Below, in pieces: positions 49,324-58,254 of a DNA stretch of 64,000 bases. Location of the stretch: positions 2,542,001 to 2,606,000 of the forward strand of contig CP104100.1 in NCBI GenBank assembly GCA_025163595.1, in the 5' to 3' direction. This stretch comes from Phaeobacter sp. G2 (GTDB lineage: Bacteria; Pseudomonadota; Alphaproteobacteria; Rhodobacterales; Rhodobacteraceae). Both the position numbers and the translations under genes were made by a program. Within the stretch, counting starts at the first letter, position 1; each line of letters starts with the position of its first letter. A model generated the notes under the pieces. That model saw nothing but the letters and a program-made list of their open reading frames with translations. It did not search any database and had not been told where the DNA came from.

Positions 49324-49354
49324 AAGGGCCGCCCAAACACCAGGGGCGGCCCTT
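49324..49354 (+). terminator. Terminator of the ABC transporter operon
   Basis: AAGGGCCGCCC (49324–49334) and GGGCGGCCCTT (49344–49354) form an 11-base perfect stem followed by GCTCTT. Confidence 0.8.
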
Positions 49355-49360
49355 GCTCTT

Positions 49361-49420
49361 GGCCCATATTTCATGTGGCGCTAAATACTCCCGCCAAAGG
49401 CGGACCCATAGGGGGCTGGC
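49361..49420 (-). repeat. Intergenic repeat element, copy 2
   Basis: On the minus strand the sequence runs GCCCCCTATGGG, CCGCCTTTGGCGG (palindrome), then GAGTATTTAGCGCCACATGAA. The order of a GC palindrome, GAGTATTT/GAGGTATTT, GCCA/GGCA and ATGAA matches copy 1 at 45681–45737. Confidence 0.45.
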
Positions 49421-49441
49421 AGTTGCCGGCCCACTATGCAC

Positions 49442-50986
49442 TTATCGTCCTTTGAACAAACCACCCAGTATGCCGCGCACCAGACGGCGGCCTGTGGTGC
49501 CTTTCAATTCCTTGATCACCGCTTCTGACATGGCAGAGGCAAAGGTATCTTTTGATCTATGCCTGCGCGCGGACGAGCGCGTAACACGGGCGCCAGAAAA
49601 CCGCCGTGCTGCATTGAATTCCCGGGCCATCGGCTCTGGCGCCGCTTCGGCCTGAACCTCAGCGACCTCAGCCTCTTGTGCTGCCTTGGCCGTGCGTGCC
49701 AGCAGAATTTCATAGGCAGAATGGCGATCCAGGGGTTTGTCGTATTTCCCCGCCATATCCGATTGCTTGAGCACCTCTGCGCGCTCCGCTTTTGTCAGCG
49801 GCCCCAACTGGCTGCTGGGCGGCCGGATCAGGGTGCGCTCAACAATGCCGGGCACGCCCTTCTTTTGCAGCATCGAGGTCACCGCTTCCCCGACGCCGAC
49901 CTCACGAATGGCATCCTCAGTCGAGAACCGCGGGTTCTCCCGATAGGTCTCTGCGGCCAGTTTCAGGTTTTTGCGATCCCGCGCGGTAAAGGCGCGCAGC
50001 GCGTGCTGGATGCGATTGCCAAGCTGTCCCAGAATATCCTCTGGAACGTCGCCCGGGCTCTGGGTGATGAAATAGATGCCAACCCCCTTGGAGCGGATCA
50101 GCCGCGCCACCTGTTCCACCTTGTCGACCAAGGCCTTGGGCGCGTCGTCAAACAACAGATGCGCCTCATCAAAGAAGAACACCAGCCGGGGCTTGTCAGG
50201 ATCGCCCACCTCGGGCAGTTCTTCAAACAGCTCGCTCAGCAGCCACAGCAGGAAGGTGGCATAAAGCTTGGGCGCGGACATCAGTTTGTCAGAGGCAAGG
50301 ATATTGACCATGCCGCGCCCGGCGCTGTCTTGTCGCATCAGATCGCTCAGCGCCAGCGCAGGCTCACCAAACAGATCCGCGCCGCCCTGGTTTTCCAGCA
50401 CCAACAGACGCCGCTGGATGGCCCCCACCGAGGCCGGAGAAACATTGCCATAGCGCAGTGATAGCTCGCCCCGGTTTTCACCAATCCAAACCAACAGCGC
50501 CTGTAGGTCCTTCAGATCCAGCAGCGGCAGGGCCTGTTCGTCCGCTAGCCGAAAGGCGATATTCAAGACCCCTTCCTGGGCTTCGCTCAGCTCCAGCAGT
50601 TGCGCCAACAGCAAAGGTCCCATCTCCGCCACCGTGGTACGCACGGGATGGCCCTGCTCGCCAAACAGATCCCAGAAGGTGACCGGACAGTCGTGGTATG
50701 TATAGGAGGAAAAACCGATTTTTTCAGCGCGGCCCACAAAGGCCGCATGGAGCTTATGGCTTGCTGTTCCCGCCTTGGCCAACCCGGAGAGATCGCCCTT
50801 TACATCCGCCAGGATTACCGGAACGCCGGCCTGGGAGAAGCTTTCAGCCAGGATTTGCAGGGTTACCGTCTTACCGGTGCCCGTGGCCCCGGCGATCAAC
50901 CCGTGGCGGTTGGCATATTTGAAACGCATCTCTTGCGGCTCAGCGTAGCCTTCGCCACCGCCACCAATAAAAATCTTGTCCGTCAT
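49442..50986 (-). CDS. HerA-like ATPase, DUF853 (YjgR) family
   Basis: This 514-residue P-loop ATPase of the HerA/FtsK class has Walker [17 protein letters not shown] (about 31), Walker [16 protein letters not shown] (about 260), [20 protein letters not shown], and the family opening [26 protein letters not shown]. It is a predicted DNA- or protein-pumping ATPase of unknown role. ATG 50986 with AAAGGAAG upstream was chosen over a longer frame. No nuclease such as NurA is adjacent. Confidence 0.9.
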   Translation of the reverse strand: MTDKIFIGGGGEGYAEPQEMRFKYANRHGLIAGATGTGKTVTLQILAESFSQAGVPVILADVKGDLSGLAKAGTASHKLHAAFVGRAEKIGFSSYTYHDCPVTFWDLFGEQGHPVRTTVAEMGPLLLAQLLELSEAQEGVLNIAFRLADEQALPLLDLKDLQALLVWIGENRGELSLRYGNVSPASVGAIQRRLLVLENQGGADLFGEPALALSDLMRQDSAGRGMVNILASDKLMSAPKLYATFLLWLLSELFEELPEVGDPDKPRLVFFFDEAHLLFDDAPKALVDKVEQVARLIRSKGVGIYFITQSPGDVPEDILGQLGNRIQHALRAFTARDRKNLKLAAETYRENPRFSTEDAIREVGVGEAVTSMLQKKGVPGIVERTLIRPPSSQLGPLTKAERAEVLKQSDMAGKYDKPLDRHSAYEILLARTAKAAQEAEVAEVQAEAAPEPMAREFNAARRFSGARVTRSSARRHRSKDTFASAMSEAVIKELKGTTGRRLVRGILGGLFKGR

Positions 50987-51080
50987 AGTCTTCCTTTGCC
51001 CGCCAATAGACGCCTCCAACCGGCCCCATGAAGGTACAGCCGGGAATCACCCCGGGCATGTGGACTTCAAGCAAGGCCCC

Positions 51081-51108
51081 TTGAAAACCGATTATTAACT
51101 TTTATATG
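51081..51108 (+). promoter_or_regulatory. Promoter of small-RNA candidate 1
   Basis: TTGAAA (51081–51086), a 16-base spacer and TATATG (51103–51108) form a good sigma-70-like promoter in a region without genes. Transcription would begin near 51115. Confidence 0.55.
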
Positions 51109-51114
51109 CGATGA

Positions 51115-51200
51115 ATGTCATGCTCGTCCTCTCTAATCGAGACCGCGACGGGCATTTCCTCCCTGTCAGACTGGCCGTGCCCTGGGCACGGCCTTTTTTT
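51115..51200 (+). ncRNA. Small-RNA candidate 1 with anti-Shine-Dalgarno-like loop
   Basis: A predicted transcript of about 85 bases contains hairpin 1 (CGTC 51125–51128 with GACG 51147–51150, enclosing TCTC-TAATC-GAGA). A single-stranded TTTCCTCCC (51155–51163) follows, then the terminator stem GGCCGTGC/GCACGGCC (51173–51180, 51186–51193) with TTTTTTT. CCUCC-type loops are known in alphaproteobacterial trans-acting RNAs such as the alpha-r15 and CcsR groups, but this one was not matched to a named family. No open frame of note lies inside. Confidence 0.6.
51173..51200 (+). terminator. Terminator of small-RNA candidate 1
   Basis: The stem GGCCGTGC with GCACGGCC around CCTGG is followed by seven T residues. 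Confidence 0.85.
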
Positions 51201-51368
51201 GTTGTCGCCTTTGAAGGCTGAGGGGCTGGCTTGTTGTTGCTGATCAATTTCTCACCGGTTTTGCCCTCTATTTGAGCGGCCAGAGCGGGGAAAACCTCCA
51301 GGTTTGGCGGCTTTTGGCAGAAATACCGGGTAAAGCAGCTAGGTGTCACATTTTTTTGCTATTCCATG

Positions 51369-51397
51369 TTGACCCGAGCACAGGCCTTTCGTAACGT
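51369..51397 (+). promoter_or_regulatory. Possible promoter of small-RNA candidate 2
   Basis: TTGACC (51369–51374), 17 bases, then TAACGT (51392–51397). The -35 box is near consensus; the -10 box is weak. Confidence 0.4.
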
Positions 51398-51402
51398 CCT
51401 AC

Positions 51403-51472
51403 TCAATAACTAAGTCGGCCAGTCCGACGGGGAGAACTAAACAAAAAGGGAAGCCGGAGAGCTTCCTTTTTT
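51403..51472 (+). ncRNA. Small-RNA candidate 2
   Basis: A possible transcript of about 70 bases contains the hairpin GTCGG-CCAGT-CCGAC (51415–51429), a purine-rich GGGGAGAACTAAAC segment, and a terminator with GGAAGC/GCTTCC (51449–51454, 51461–51466) extended by A–T pairs into TTTTTT. It sits 200 bases after candidate 1 and 143 bases before the ialB-family gene, and is not part of its leader because the terminator intervenes. Confidence 0.45.
51443..51472 (+). terminator. Terminator before the ialB-family gene
   Basis: AAAAAGGGAAGC and GCTTCCTTTTTT form a stem with loop CGGAGA, followed by GCTTTT. Confidence 0.8.
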
Positions 51473-51615
51473 GCTTTTGTAGCAAACGCTTCACTTGTTA
51501 TTAAACTGTTTTACAAATCCTTGCCGATTTCTTGCCCGTGGCGGGATTGAGACCTGACACCCCAGTTGCAACATGGTAAAGGCTCTGCAAACGACCTGAG
51601 AATAATGAGGCATTC

Positions 51616-52251
51616 ATGATCAAGTCCCTTACGCCGATGACCCTTGCCGCCCTGCTGGCGGTAACGAGCGCCGTGTCCGCCCAGGACAGTGAAACAGCCA
51701 CCACGGACACATCCGAACCGGTTGCGCAGGCCAACGAAGCAACAGCAGACCAGGTGCTTGATCTTGGTCAGCCTGTCGATGATGGCACTCCAAAGCTTGG
51801 AGATCGCTACGCCAAAGAAACCCATGGCGATTGGGATCTGGCCTGCATTAAGACCGAAGCTGAAACAGATCCCTGTTCTTTGCTGCAAATTCTGACGGAT
51901 CCAAACGGCAATCCCATGGCCGAAGTCTCGCTGTTCCGGATTGATCAACCCGGTGGCCAGGCCGTTGCCGGTGCCACAATCATTGTTCCGCTGGAAACCA
52001 TGCTGCCCGCCGGGCTGACCATTTCGGTCGATGGCGCCCCTGGCAAGCGCTATAACTACTCTTTCTGTAACCCGCTTGGCTGCGTCGCCCAAATTGGGTT
52101 GACCCAATCGGATATCGACACCTTCAAAGCAGGCGGCGAAGCCACCATGTCACTGCGCCCCGCTCCTGCACCAGATCAGCTGGTTGAGATGAAAATGTCG
52201 CTCAAAGGCTTTACCGCTGGCTACAATGTTGTGGACGTGGTGCAGCAGTAA
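51616..52251 (+). CDS. Invasion-associated locus B (IalB) family protein
   Basis: This 211-residue exported protein has a signal peptide (MIKSLTPMTLAALLAVTSAV, then SAQD) and an acidic linker. The IalB domain follows (YAKETHGDWDLACIKTEAETDPCSLLQIL; NYSFCNPLGCVAQIGLTQSDI). Four conserved Cys residues suggest two disulfides. IalB was named for erythrocyte invasion in Bartonella, but the family is widespread in free-living alphaproteobacteria, where its role is unknown. A strong terminator follows the gene. Confidence 0.9.
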   Translation: MIKSLTPMTLAALLAVTSAVSAQDSETATTDTSEPVAQANEATADQVLDLGQPVDDGTPKLGDRYAKETHGDWDLACIKTEAETDPCSLLQILTDPNGNPMAEVSLFRIDQPGGQAVAGATIIVPLETMLPAGLTISVDGAPGKRYNYSFCNPLGCVAQIGLTQSDIDTFKAGGEATMSLRPAPAPDQLVEMKMSLKGFTAGYNVVDVVQQ

Positions 52252-52313
52252 GCTGCGCTCTTAGGCGCGTATGGCGGTTTCCGCCCCGCGCCTATTCCCT
52301 CCTCTGAACAAAC

Positions 52314-52352
52314 AAAAACCACCGCAGGTCATTCGCCTGCGGTGGTTTTTTT
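52314..52352. terminator. Bidirectional terminator between ialB-family gene and KAS gene
   Basis: AAAAACCACCGCAGG (52314–52328) and CCTGCGGTGGTTTTTTT (52336–52352) form a 15-base perfect stem. T-runs leave on both strands, serving the two convergent genes. Confidence 0.9.
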
Positions 52353-52385
52353 CTCGACCGATCTGCGCCTTTTGGACCTGGCGTG

Positions 52386-53594
52386 TTAAACACGCCCCAG
52401 GGCCAGGACAGCATTCAGGCCGCCAAAGGCAAAAGCATTGGAGAGCGCCACATCAATCCGCGCTTCGCGGGCCTGGTTTGGCACCACATCCAGGGCACAT
52501 TCCGGGTCTGGTTCTTCATAACCAATTGTCGGTGCAATCACCCCGTCCTTCAGCGCCATGATACAGGCCAACAGCTCAACAGCGCCGGTGCCGCCGATCA
52601 GATGCCCATGCATGGATTTGGTTGAAGACATCATCAGCCGATCCGCATGGGGCCCAAAGACATCCGCCACCGCAGCGCATTCGGTTTTGTCATTGGCAAC
52701 CGTTCCGGTACCATGGGCGTTGATATAGCCCACGCGCTCGCGGTCCACGCCGGCATCCTGAAGCGCGCCAGCGATGGCCCGCGCCGCCCCCTGTTTGCTG
52801 GGCATGACGATATCTGAAGCATCCGAAGACATGGCAAAGCCCAGAACCTCGCACAGGATTTCCGCCCCGCGTGCCTGCGCGTGTTCATATTCTTCAAAGA
52901 CAAAAATCCCGGCACCTTCGCCCTGAACCATGCCGTTGCGATTGGCACTAAAGGGACGGCAGGCCTTTTTCGACATCACCCGCAGCCCTTCCCAGGCTTT
53001 GACACCGCCAAAGCACAGCATGGATTCCGACCCACCGGTGATCATCGCCGGGCTCATGCCGCTGCGCACCATCTGATAGGCCTGGGCCATGGCGTGGTTG
53101 GAGGAGGCGCAGGCGGTCGAGACGGTAAAGCTGGGGCCTTTGAGATTGAATTCCATCGAGACATGGCTGGCCGCTGCGTTATTCATCAGCTTGGGCACCA
53201 CAAAGGGATGCACCCGGTTTTTGCCATCCTCATAGACCGAACGGTAATTGTCATCCCAGGTGGAGACCCCGCCGCCGGCGGTGCCGAGAACCACGCCGGA
53301 TTTGGCAGACAGTTCACCGTGGAATTCGAGCCCGGATTGCAAAATGGCTTCCTTGGCAGCGATCAGCGTAAACTGGGTGAACCGGTCATAGAGGCTCATT
53401 TGTTGCCGGTTGAACCGCCCCTCGGCCTCAAACCCGCGCACCTGGCCGCCGATCCGAATCGAGAGCCGCTCCACGTCGCGAAACTCAAGCTTGCCAATAC
53501 CGCAACGACCCTCGCGCATGGCTTCAAAGGTGGAGGCAACCGAATGCCCCAAGGCATTGATGGTCCCTGCTCCGGTAATGACAACGCGCTTCAT
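52386..53594 (-). CDS. Beta-ketoacyl-ACP synthase (FabF/NodE-like)
   Basis: This 402-residue condensing enzyme has the active-site Cys in VSTACASSNHAMAQA (about 162), the two His residues in NAHGTGTVANDKTE and STKSMHGHLIGGTGAVELL, and the glycine-rich C-terminus NAFAFGGLNAVLAL. It elongates acyl-ACP. It is encoded directly after a dedicated acyl carrier protein and lpxD, so a special acyl chain for the envelope is the likely product. It resembles secondary FabF enzymes more than the housekeeping FabF. Confidence 0.9.
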   Translation of the reverse strand: MKRVVITGAGTINALGHSVASTFEAMREGRCGIGKLEFRDVERLSIRIGGQVRGFEAEGRFNRQQMSLYDRFTQFTLIAAKEAILQSGLEFHGELSAKSGVVLGTAGGGVSTWDDNYRSVYEDGKNRVHPFVVPKLMNNAAASHVSMEFNLKGPSFTVSTACASSNHAMAQAYQMVRSGMSPAMITGGSESMLCFGGVKAWEGLRVMSKKACRPFSANRNGMVQGEGAGIFVFEEYEHAQARGAEILCEVLGFAMSSDASDIVMPSKQGAARAIAGALQDAGVDRERVGYINAHGTGTVANDKTECAAVADVFGPHADRLMMSSTKSMHGHLIGGTGAVELLACIMALKDGVIAPTIGYEEPDPECALDVVPNQAREARIDVALSNAFAFGGLNAVLALGRV

Positions 53595-53625
53595 GTCGTA
53601 TTCCCCTAGGATTCAAGCGCTGATA

Positions 53626-53883
53626 TCACGAGGGTTGTGACACTAACTTGTCAATCCCAGCGATGATGGCCGCGACATTTGAGATATCAAAATCGCTGTC
53701 TTCAGGTGTATTGGAGTTGAAGGGGATTGAGATATCAAATTCCTCTTCAATGGCAAAAATGCACTCCACCAGCCCCATGCTGTCGATCCCAAGATCCTCC
53801 AACGTGCTGGTAAGGGTTACATCCGATGGTTCAAGCAGCGCCTGTTCGGCGACAATTGCGATGACCTTGTCCTGAGTGCTCAT
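53626..53883 (-). CDS. Acyl carrier protein (specialised)
   Basis: This 85-residue carrier protein has the phosphopantetheine Ser in EDLGIDSMGLVECIFAIEEEFDISIP (Ser about 35). It differs from housekeeping AcpP, which has DSLDTVEL, and is closer in style to special carriers such as AcpXL or NodF. The C-terminal part has an acidic insert (NTPEDSDFDIS). It is positioned between lpxD and the ketoacyl synthase on the same strand. Confidence 0.88.
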   Translation of the reverse strand: MSTQDKVIAIVAEQALLEPSDVTLTSTLEDLGIDSMGLVECIFAIEEEFDISIPFNSNTPEDSDFDISNVAAIIAGIDKLVSQPS

Positions 53884-53931
53884 TCCGGCCCCCTGATCTG
53901 TGATGTCGAGGCAGATGTAGCTGCTTCAATC

Positions 53932-55005
53932 CTATTTGAAAACAGCCTTTTTCAGGTTTTCGATATCCCGCATCAGCCGTGGCAAACGCCGCTGTGCCTT
54001 GTAGATTTCCGTATGGGTTTCCATTTTGACCGCCGGGTAGCCCATGACGACCCGCCCTGCAGGCACATTGGAGATGATTTTGGTAGCCCCCCCGGCAATC
54101 ACCCCATCGCCAATAAAGATATTGTCCGCAGCGCCACATTGCCCGCCCATGACAACATTATTGCCCACCTCAACCGAGCCGGACAGGCCACATTGGCCAC
54201 AGATCAGGCAATCCCGGCCAATCCGGGTGTTGTGCCCCACATGCACCTGGTTATCCAACTTGCTGCCAGAGCCAATCTGAGTGTCGCGAATGGTGCCATT
54301 GTCGATGGTACAATTGGCACCAAGCTCCACATCGTCGCCGATCGTCACCGCCCCCAGGGAGTGTATGCGCAGCCAGCTTTGGGATTGCGCACCGCCCTGA
54401 TCGCCAACAGTTTTGCGGACGTTTTCCACCCCCGAAACCTCTGGGGTGACATAGGAAAATCCGTCACTGCCAATACGAGCACCGGGTTGGGCGCGAAAGC
54501 GATCCCCAATGCGGGCGCGCGCCCCAATCGAGACCATCTCGCGCAGCTGTGCTTGAGCGCCGATTTCGACCTCGGCACCAATATAGCAATGCGGCCCGAT
54601 GATTGAGCCAGCGCCGATTTTGGCGCCCGCGGCGATAATGCTCAGCGGGCCAACGGAAACATCTGCGCCCAGGGTAGCGCTGGGGTCGATCACCGCCGTG
54701 GGATGAATGCCGGAGGCAAATCCCTGCCCCCTATCCATCAACACTGAAACCCCACCCAAAGCCATGCGTGGACGGGTGGCGAACAGCGCTGCCTTCAGCC
54801 CCAGGGCCTGCCAGTCGGCCCCATCCCACAGCAAAGCCACCTGAGCTGCGCCGCGCGCCAAGCCTTCGGCATATTTGGCAGAAGTGGCCATGGCAAGATC
54901 TTGCGGGCCGGCATCCTGGGGCTCTGCCGCGCGGGCAATAACCAGATCCAGGTCACCCTGTGCCTCTACACCAATGGCCTCTGCGATCTCGCGAACTGTG
55001 TACAT
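53932..55005 (-). CDS. lpxD: UDP-3-O-acylglucosamine N-acyltransferase LpxD
   Basis: This 357-residue lipid A enzyme has an N-terminal uridine-binding domain (about 1–100) and a long left-handed beta-helix of hexapeptide repeats (HPTAVIDPSATLGADVSVGP; CTIDNGTIRDTQIG). The catalytic His is in the HVGHNTRIGRDCLI region. It N-acylates UDP-3-O-acylglucosamine from acyl-ACP. The TTG at 55029 lengthens the frame, but ATG 55005 fits the family start. It usually lies in the bamA–lpxD–fabZ–lpxA cluster; here it stands apart with its own carrier protein and synthase, so it may be a second copy or a special paralogue. Confidence 0.9.
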   Translation of the reverse strand: MYTVREIAEAIGVEAQGDLDLVIARAAEPQDAGPQDLAMATSAKYAEGLARGAAQVALLWDGADWQALGLKAALFATRPRMALGGVSVLMDRGQGFASGIHPTAVIDPSATLGADVSVGPLSIIAAGAKIGAGSIIGPHCYIGAEVEIGAQAQLREMVSIGARARIGDRFRAQPGARIGSDGFSYVTPEVSGVENVRKTVGDQGGAQSQSWLRIHSLGAVTIGDDVELGANCTIDNGTIRDTQIGSGSKLDNQVHVGHNTRIGRDCLICGQCGLSGSVEVGNNVVMGGQCGAADNIFIGDGVIAGGATKIISNVPAGRVVMGYPAVKMETHTEIYKAQRRLPRLMRDIENLKKAVFK

Positions 55006-55050
55006 ATCTAGGGGCCCTTTCCGGCTCAAGCTCCTGATCGGGCCCCAGAT

Positions 55051-56676
55051 TTACCCCTGAACGTCTGACAGTGACACCCCAGCCCGCTCCAGTGCAGACC
55101 AGACCTTGGCATCACGCCCATAAACATCCCGGCGGAACTCGGCCCGGCCTTTGTTGGACACATATGCGGTTCGGTAGATAATGTGAACAGGCACCTGCTG
55201 ATCCAGCTCCACCTTGGTTTCCTTACCGGATTTCAAAATGCGGTGGAAAAAGTCGATTGGGTCTTCGGTTTGTTTGGCCAGCAGCGCATAGGCAAATTCA
55301 AAAGGTTGCGCCAAACGAATACAGCCATGCGAAAAGGCGCGGACTTCGCGTTTGAACAGGCTCTTTTGTGGCGTGTCATGCAGGTAGATGTTGTATTTGT
55401 TCGGAAACATGAACTTGACCAGGCCAAGCGCGTTGCTCCGGCTGGGCGGCTGGCGCATCGCATAGGGAAAGTTGCGCGCAGTAAACTGAGAAAAATCCGT
55501 ATTGGCGCGGTTGACCACCCGGCCACGGTTGTCGGTGATCTGAATATGTCCAACCGCATTGGGATTGTTGCGCAGTTTTGGCAGATATTCCTGGGTGATA
55601 ATCGACCGCGGCACATACCAGCTGGGATTGATCACCATATGCTCCATCACATCGGAGAACTCGGGCGAGCGGCGACCAGATTGGTTTTTGCCGATGACGG
55701 AACGGGTTTCAAAGGTGATATCGCCATTGTCGATAATCTTGGCGGTAAAGTCGGTCTGGTTCACCAGAACGTGGCGCGCCCCCCGGTCCGGTGTCAGCCA
55801 GCGTTCCCGCTCCATGGCGATGATCACCGATTTCAGGCGGTCGCGCACCGGACGGTTGATTTCCTTCAGGGTGCCGCCGCCGGCAACACCGTCTACCTCC
55901 AGCCCATGGTCGGACTGAAAGCTCTCAACAGCGCGTTCAATGTTATGGTCGTAATTGGCCGTGGCGCTGCGCTCCATGTAGCCCAAAGCGATAAGCCGAT
56001 TGCGCAGAGCAACAACGTTGCGCCCGGTATCGCCGGGTTCCAGTTTGCTGCCTGAAACGGTTGGCCCCCAGCCACCCGCCGCCTGCACTTGCTCCAGACG
56101 CAGTTTTTCCCGCATCAAAGCGCGATACTGTGGCGAAGCCGGAACCAGGGTACGCATATAGGCAAAGGGTTGATTGTCCCGCATCCCCGCCAGCGCCGCC
56201 GGGCCGTCGTGATCGCGCCGCTCGCGGACCATGTCGCTGTCGATGGCAGAAGGTTTCAGCAAACCTGTCTGGACCATGGCTGCATAGTTAACAAATGCCG
56301 TGCTCAGTGCGGCCTCAACCTGGCCAAAATCTCGGGCCGTACGGGCATTCCGCATCTGCTCCACCAGAGATGCGGCAGTGCCAGATTGGTCAGGGAGCCC
56401 ATGGGCAGAGGCCTCCTCCAGCGCCCGCAATAGCGCCGCGCGCCGCTGGTTTGATGCCGCGTCACCGCCGGTCCAGAGGGCCGAATAGGTATTTTCCCGA
56501 TAAAACTGCGCAACATCATCGTTAACAGACGCAGTAGAGGCGACAGCTTGACGAAAAGCCGTGGACTGCGCGGTTGCCATGGTGCCAAAACCAAAACTGC
56601 TGATGCTGCCCAAGGCCAGGGCAAAAAGCCCATATTTAAGACGTGCAGCGCGCCTCGGGGAATTGATTTTGGTCAT
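55051..56676 (-). CDS. L,D-transpeptidase, YcbB-like
   Basis: This 541-residue exported protein has an N-terminal hydrophobic signal (about 14–36), a YcbB-type scaffold region, a peptidoglycan-binding domain (GDTGRNVVALRNRLIALGYM, about 215–275) and a YkuD catalytic domain. The catalytic domain includes MEHMVINPSWYVPRSIITQEYLPKL as a substrate lid and the catalytic AFSHGCIRLAQP (His–Gly–Cys, about 455). It makes 3–3 peptidoglycan cross-links or attaches lipoproteins. It is 45 bases upstream of lpxD on the same strand and may share its transcript. Confidence 0.92.
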   Translation of the reverse strand: MTKINSPRRAARLKYGLFALALGSISSFGFGTMATAQSTAFRQAVASTASVNDDVAQFYRENTYSALWTGGDAASNQRRAALLRALEEASAHGLPDQSGTAASLVEQMRNARTARDFGQVEAALSTAFVNYAAMVQTGLLKPSAIDSDMVRERRDHDGPAALAGMRDNQPFAYMRTLVPASPQYRALMREKLRLEQVQAAGGWGPTVSGSKLEPGDTGRNVVALRNRLIALGYMERSATANYDHNIERAVESFQSDHGLEVDGVAGGGTLKEINRPVRDRLKSVIIAMERERWLTPDRGARHVLVNQTDFTAKIIDNGDITFETRSVIGKNQSGRRSPEFSDVMEHMVINPSWYVPRSIITQEYLPKLRNNPNAVGHIQITDNRGRVVNRANTDFSQFTARNFPYAMRQPPSRSNALGLVKFMFPNKYNIYLHDTPQKSLFKREVRAFSHGCIRLAQPFEFAYALLAKQTEDPIDFFHRILKSGKETKVELDQQVPVHIIYRTAYVSNKGRAEFRRDVYGRDAKVWSALERAGVSLSDVQG

Positions 56677-57035
56677 ATTTTTAAGTCCTCAACAGCGATG
56701 AACAGTAACAATGGTAGCAGCTCTATGAATTATTGGTGAAAGACAGTCCAGAATGTCCATTCACGTTTCCGAAACCACGCTATGTCAGTGTGATTGTGGT
56801 GCGATGCTGTCGCATAAATAGGGGTAATCGACGTTACTCTTAGGGGAAATATTTACCACACGTCCCCTTTTGCGCAATTTTTTGCCGAAAATCCTCATCA
56901 ATGAGGCGGCGGGCAAAACGGACCTTGGTAATTGATTCTCACTGTGGCATACCGACCACAGGAAAAAAAACGCAGTCGGCTCGTAACATCGGGCATAGGC
57001 AGGATTAATCACGTTCGGGATGGCGTAGTTAAGAT
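56677..57035. other. Divergent promoter region between the transpeptidase and DUF882 genes
   Basis: No gene is supported in these 359 bases. Both neighbouring genes act on peptidoglycan, so shared control is possible; no clear operator or consensus promoter was identified. Confidence 0.35.
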
Positions 57036-57605
57036 ATGGCAGAACTTACTAAGACGGGCATGACCCGGCGGGCACTTCTTGGTGCATTTGCAGCAACAAC
57101 CGTAGCGGCAGCACCAACGTTTTCTAAGGCAGCAGGTTTTCTACGTGGTGGCGGTGATATCCGCCGCATTCGGATGTTTTCCGGGCGTACTGGTGAACGG
57201 CTGGATATGATCTACTGGATTGATGGCGACTACATCAAAGACGCCGTGAAAGAGATCAACTACTTCATGCGCGACTGGCGGACCGATCAGGTTAAATCCA
57301 TGGATCTGCGCACCATCGACATCATGGCAGCTTCACATAACCTGCTCGATATCTCCGAGCCCTATATGATGTTGTCCGGGTATCGTAGCCCGCAGACCAA
57401 CGCGATGCTCCGTCGGCGCTCACGCGGGGTGGCTAAGAACTCGCTGCATATGCGTGGACAGGCCGCCGATCTGCGTCTGGCATCGCGCTCCGTCACCCAA
57501 ATGGCAAATGCCGCCAAGGCCTGTCACGCTGGTGGCGTTGGCAAATACCGCGGCTCGAACTTTGTCCATATGGACTGTGGTGTCGTGCGCAGCTGGAACG
57601 GCTAA
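57036..57605 (+). CDS. Tat-exported DUF882 / M15-like peptidase
   Basis: This 189-residue protein has a twin-arginine signal (MTRRALLGAFAATTVAAAP) and the DUF882 (YcbK-like, peptidase M15A) domain. Zinc ligands are in SGYRSPQTNAM, SLHMRGQAADLR and FVHMDCG, giving the His–Asp–His set. YcbK/MepK-type enzymes cleave 3–3 cross-links in peptidoglycan, which would oppose the L,D-transpeptidase encoded divergently next to it. It precedes the tRNA-Arg gene. Confidence 0.9.
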   Translation: MAELTKTGMTRRALLGAFAATTVAAAPTFSKAAGFLRGGGDIRRIRMFSGRTGERLDMIYWIDGDYIKDAVKEINYFMRDWRTDQVKSMDLRTIDIMAASHNLLDISEPYMMLSGYRSPQTNAMLRRRSRGVAKNSLHMRGQAADLRLASRSVTQMANAAKACHAGGVGKYRGSNFVHMDCGVVRSWNG

Positions 57606-57742
57606 CACGGCGCTTTTCGTCGTTGGTTGCGATCGAGGACTGCGTCGGCTTTAGGCAGCCTTTGGCCTTGGGATGGTTTTTTTCGACGCAGGCCGTTTTG
57701 CCATTGCAGCTCAATCTCTTGGCGGTTATACCGCCGCTATTG

Positions 57743-58200
<458 letters not shown>

Positions 58201-58218
58201 GGCTTTGTTGCACAAATC
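58201..58218 (+). repeat. Left terminal inverted repeat of the IS
   Basis: 18 bases, perfect complement of 59233–59250. Confidence 0.93.
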
Positions 58219-58254
58219 GGGGCCCGAGCGCATTTCCCCTTTCCCTGGACGGAT

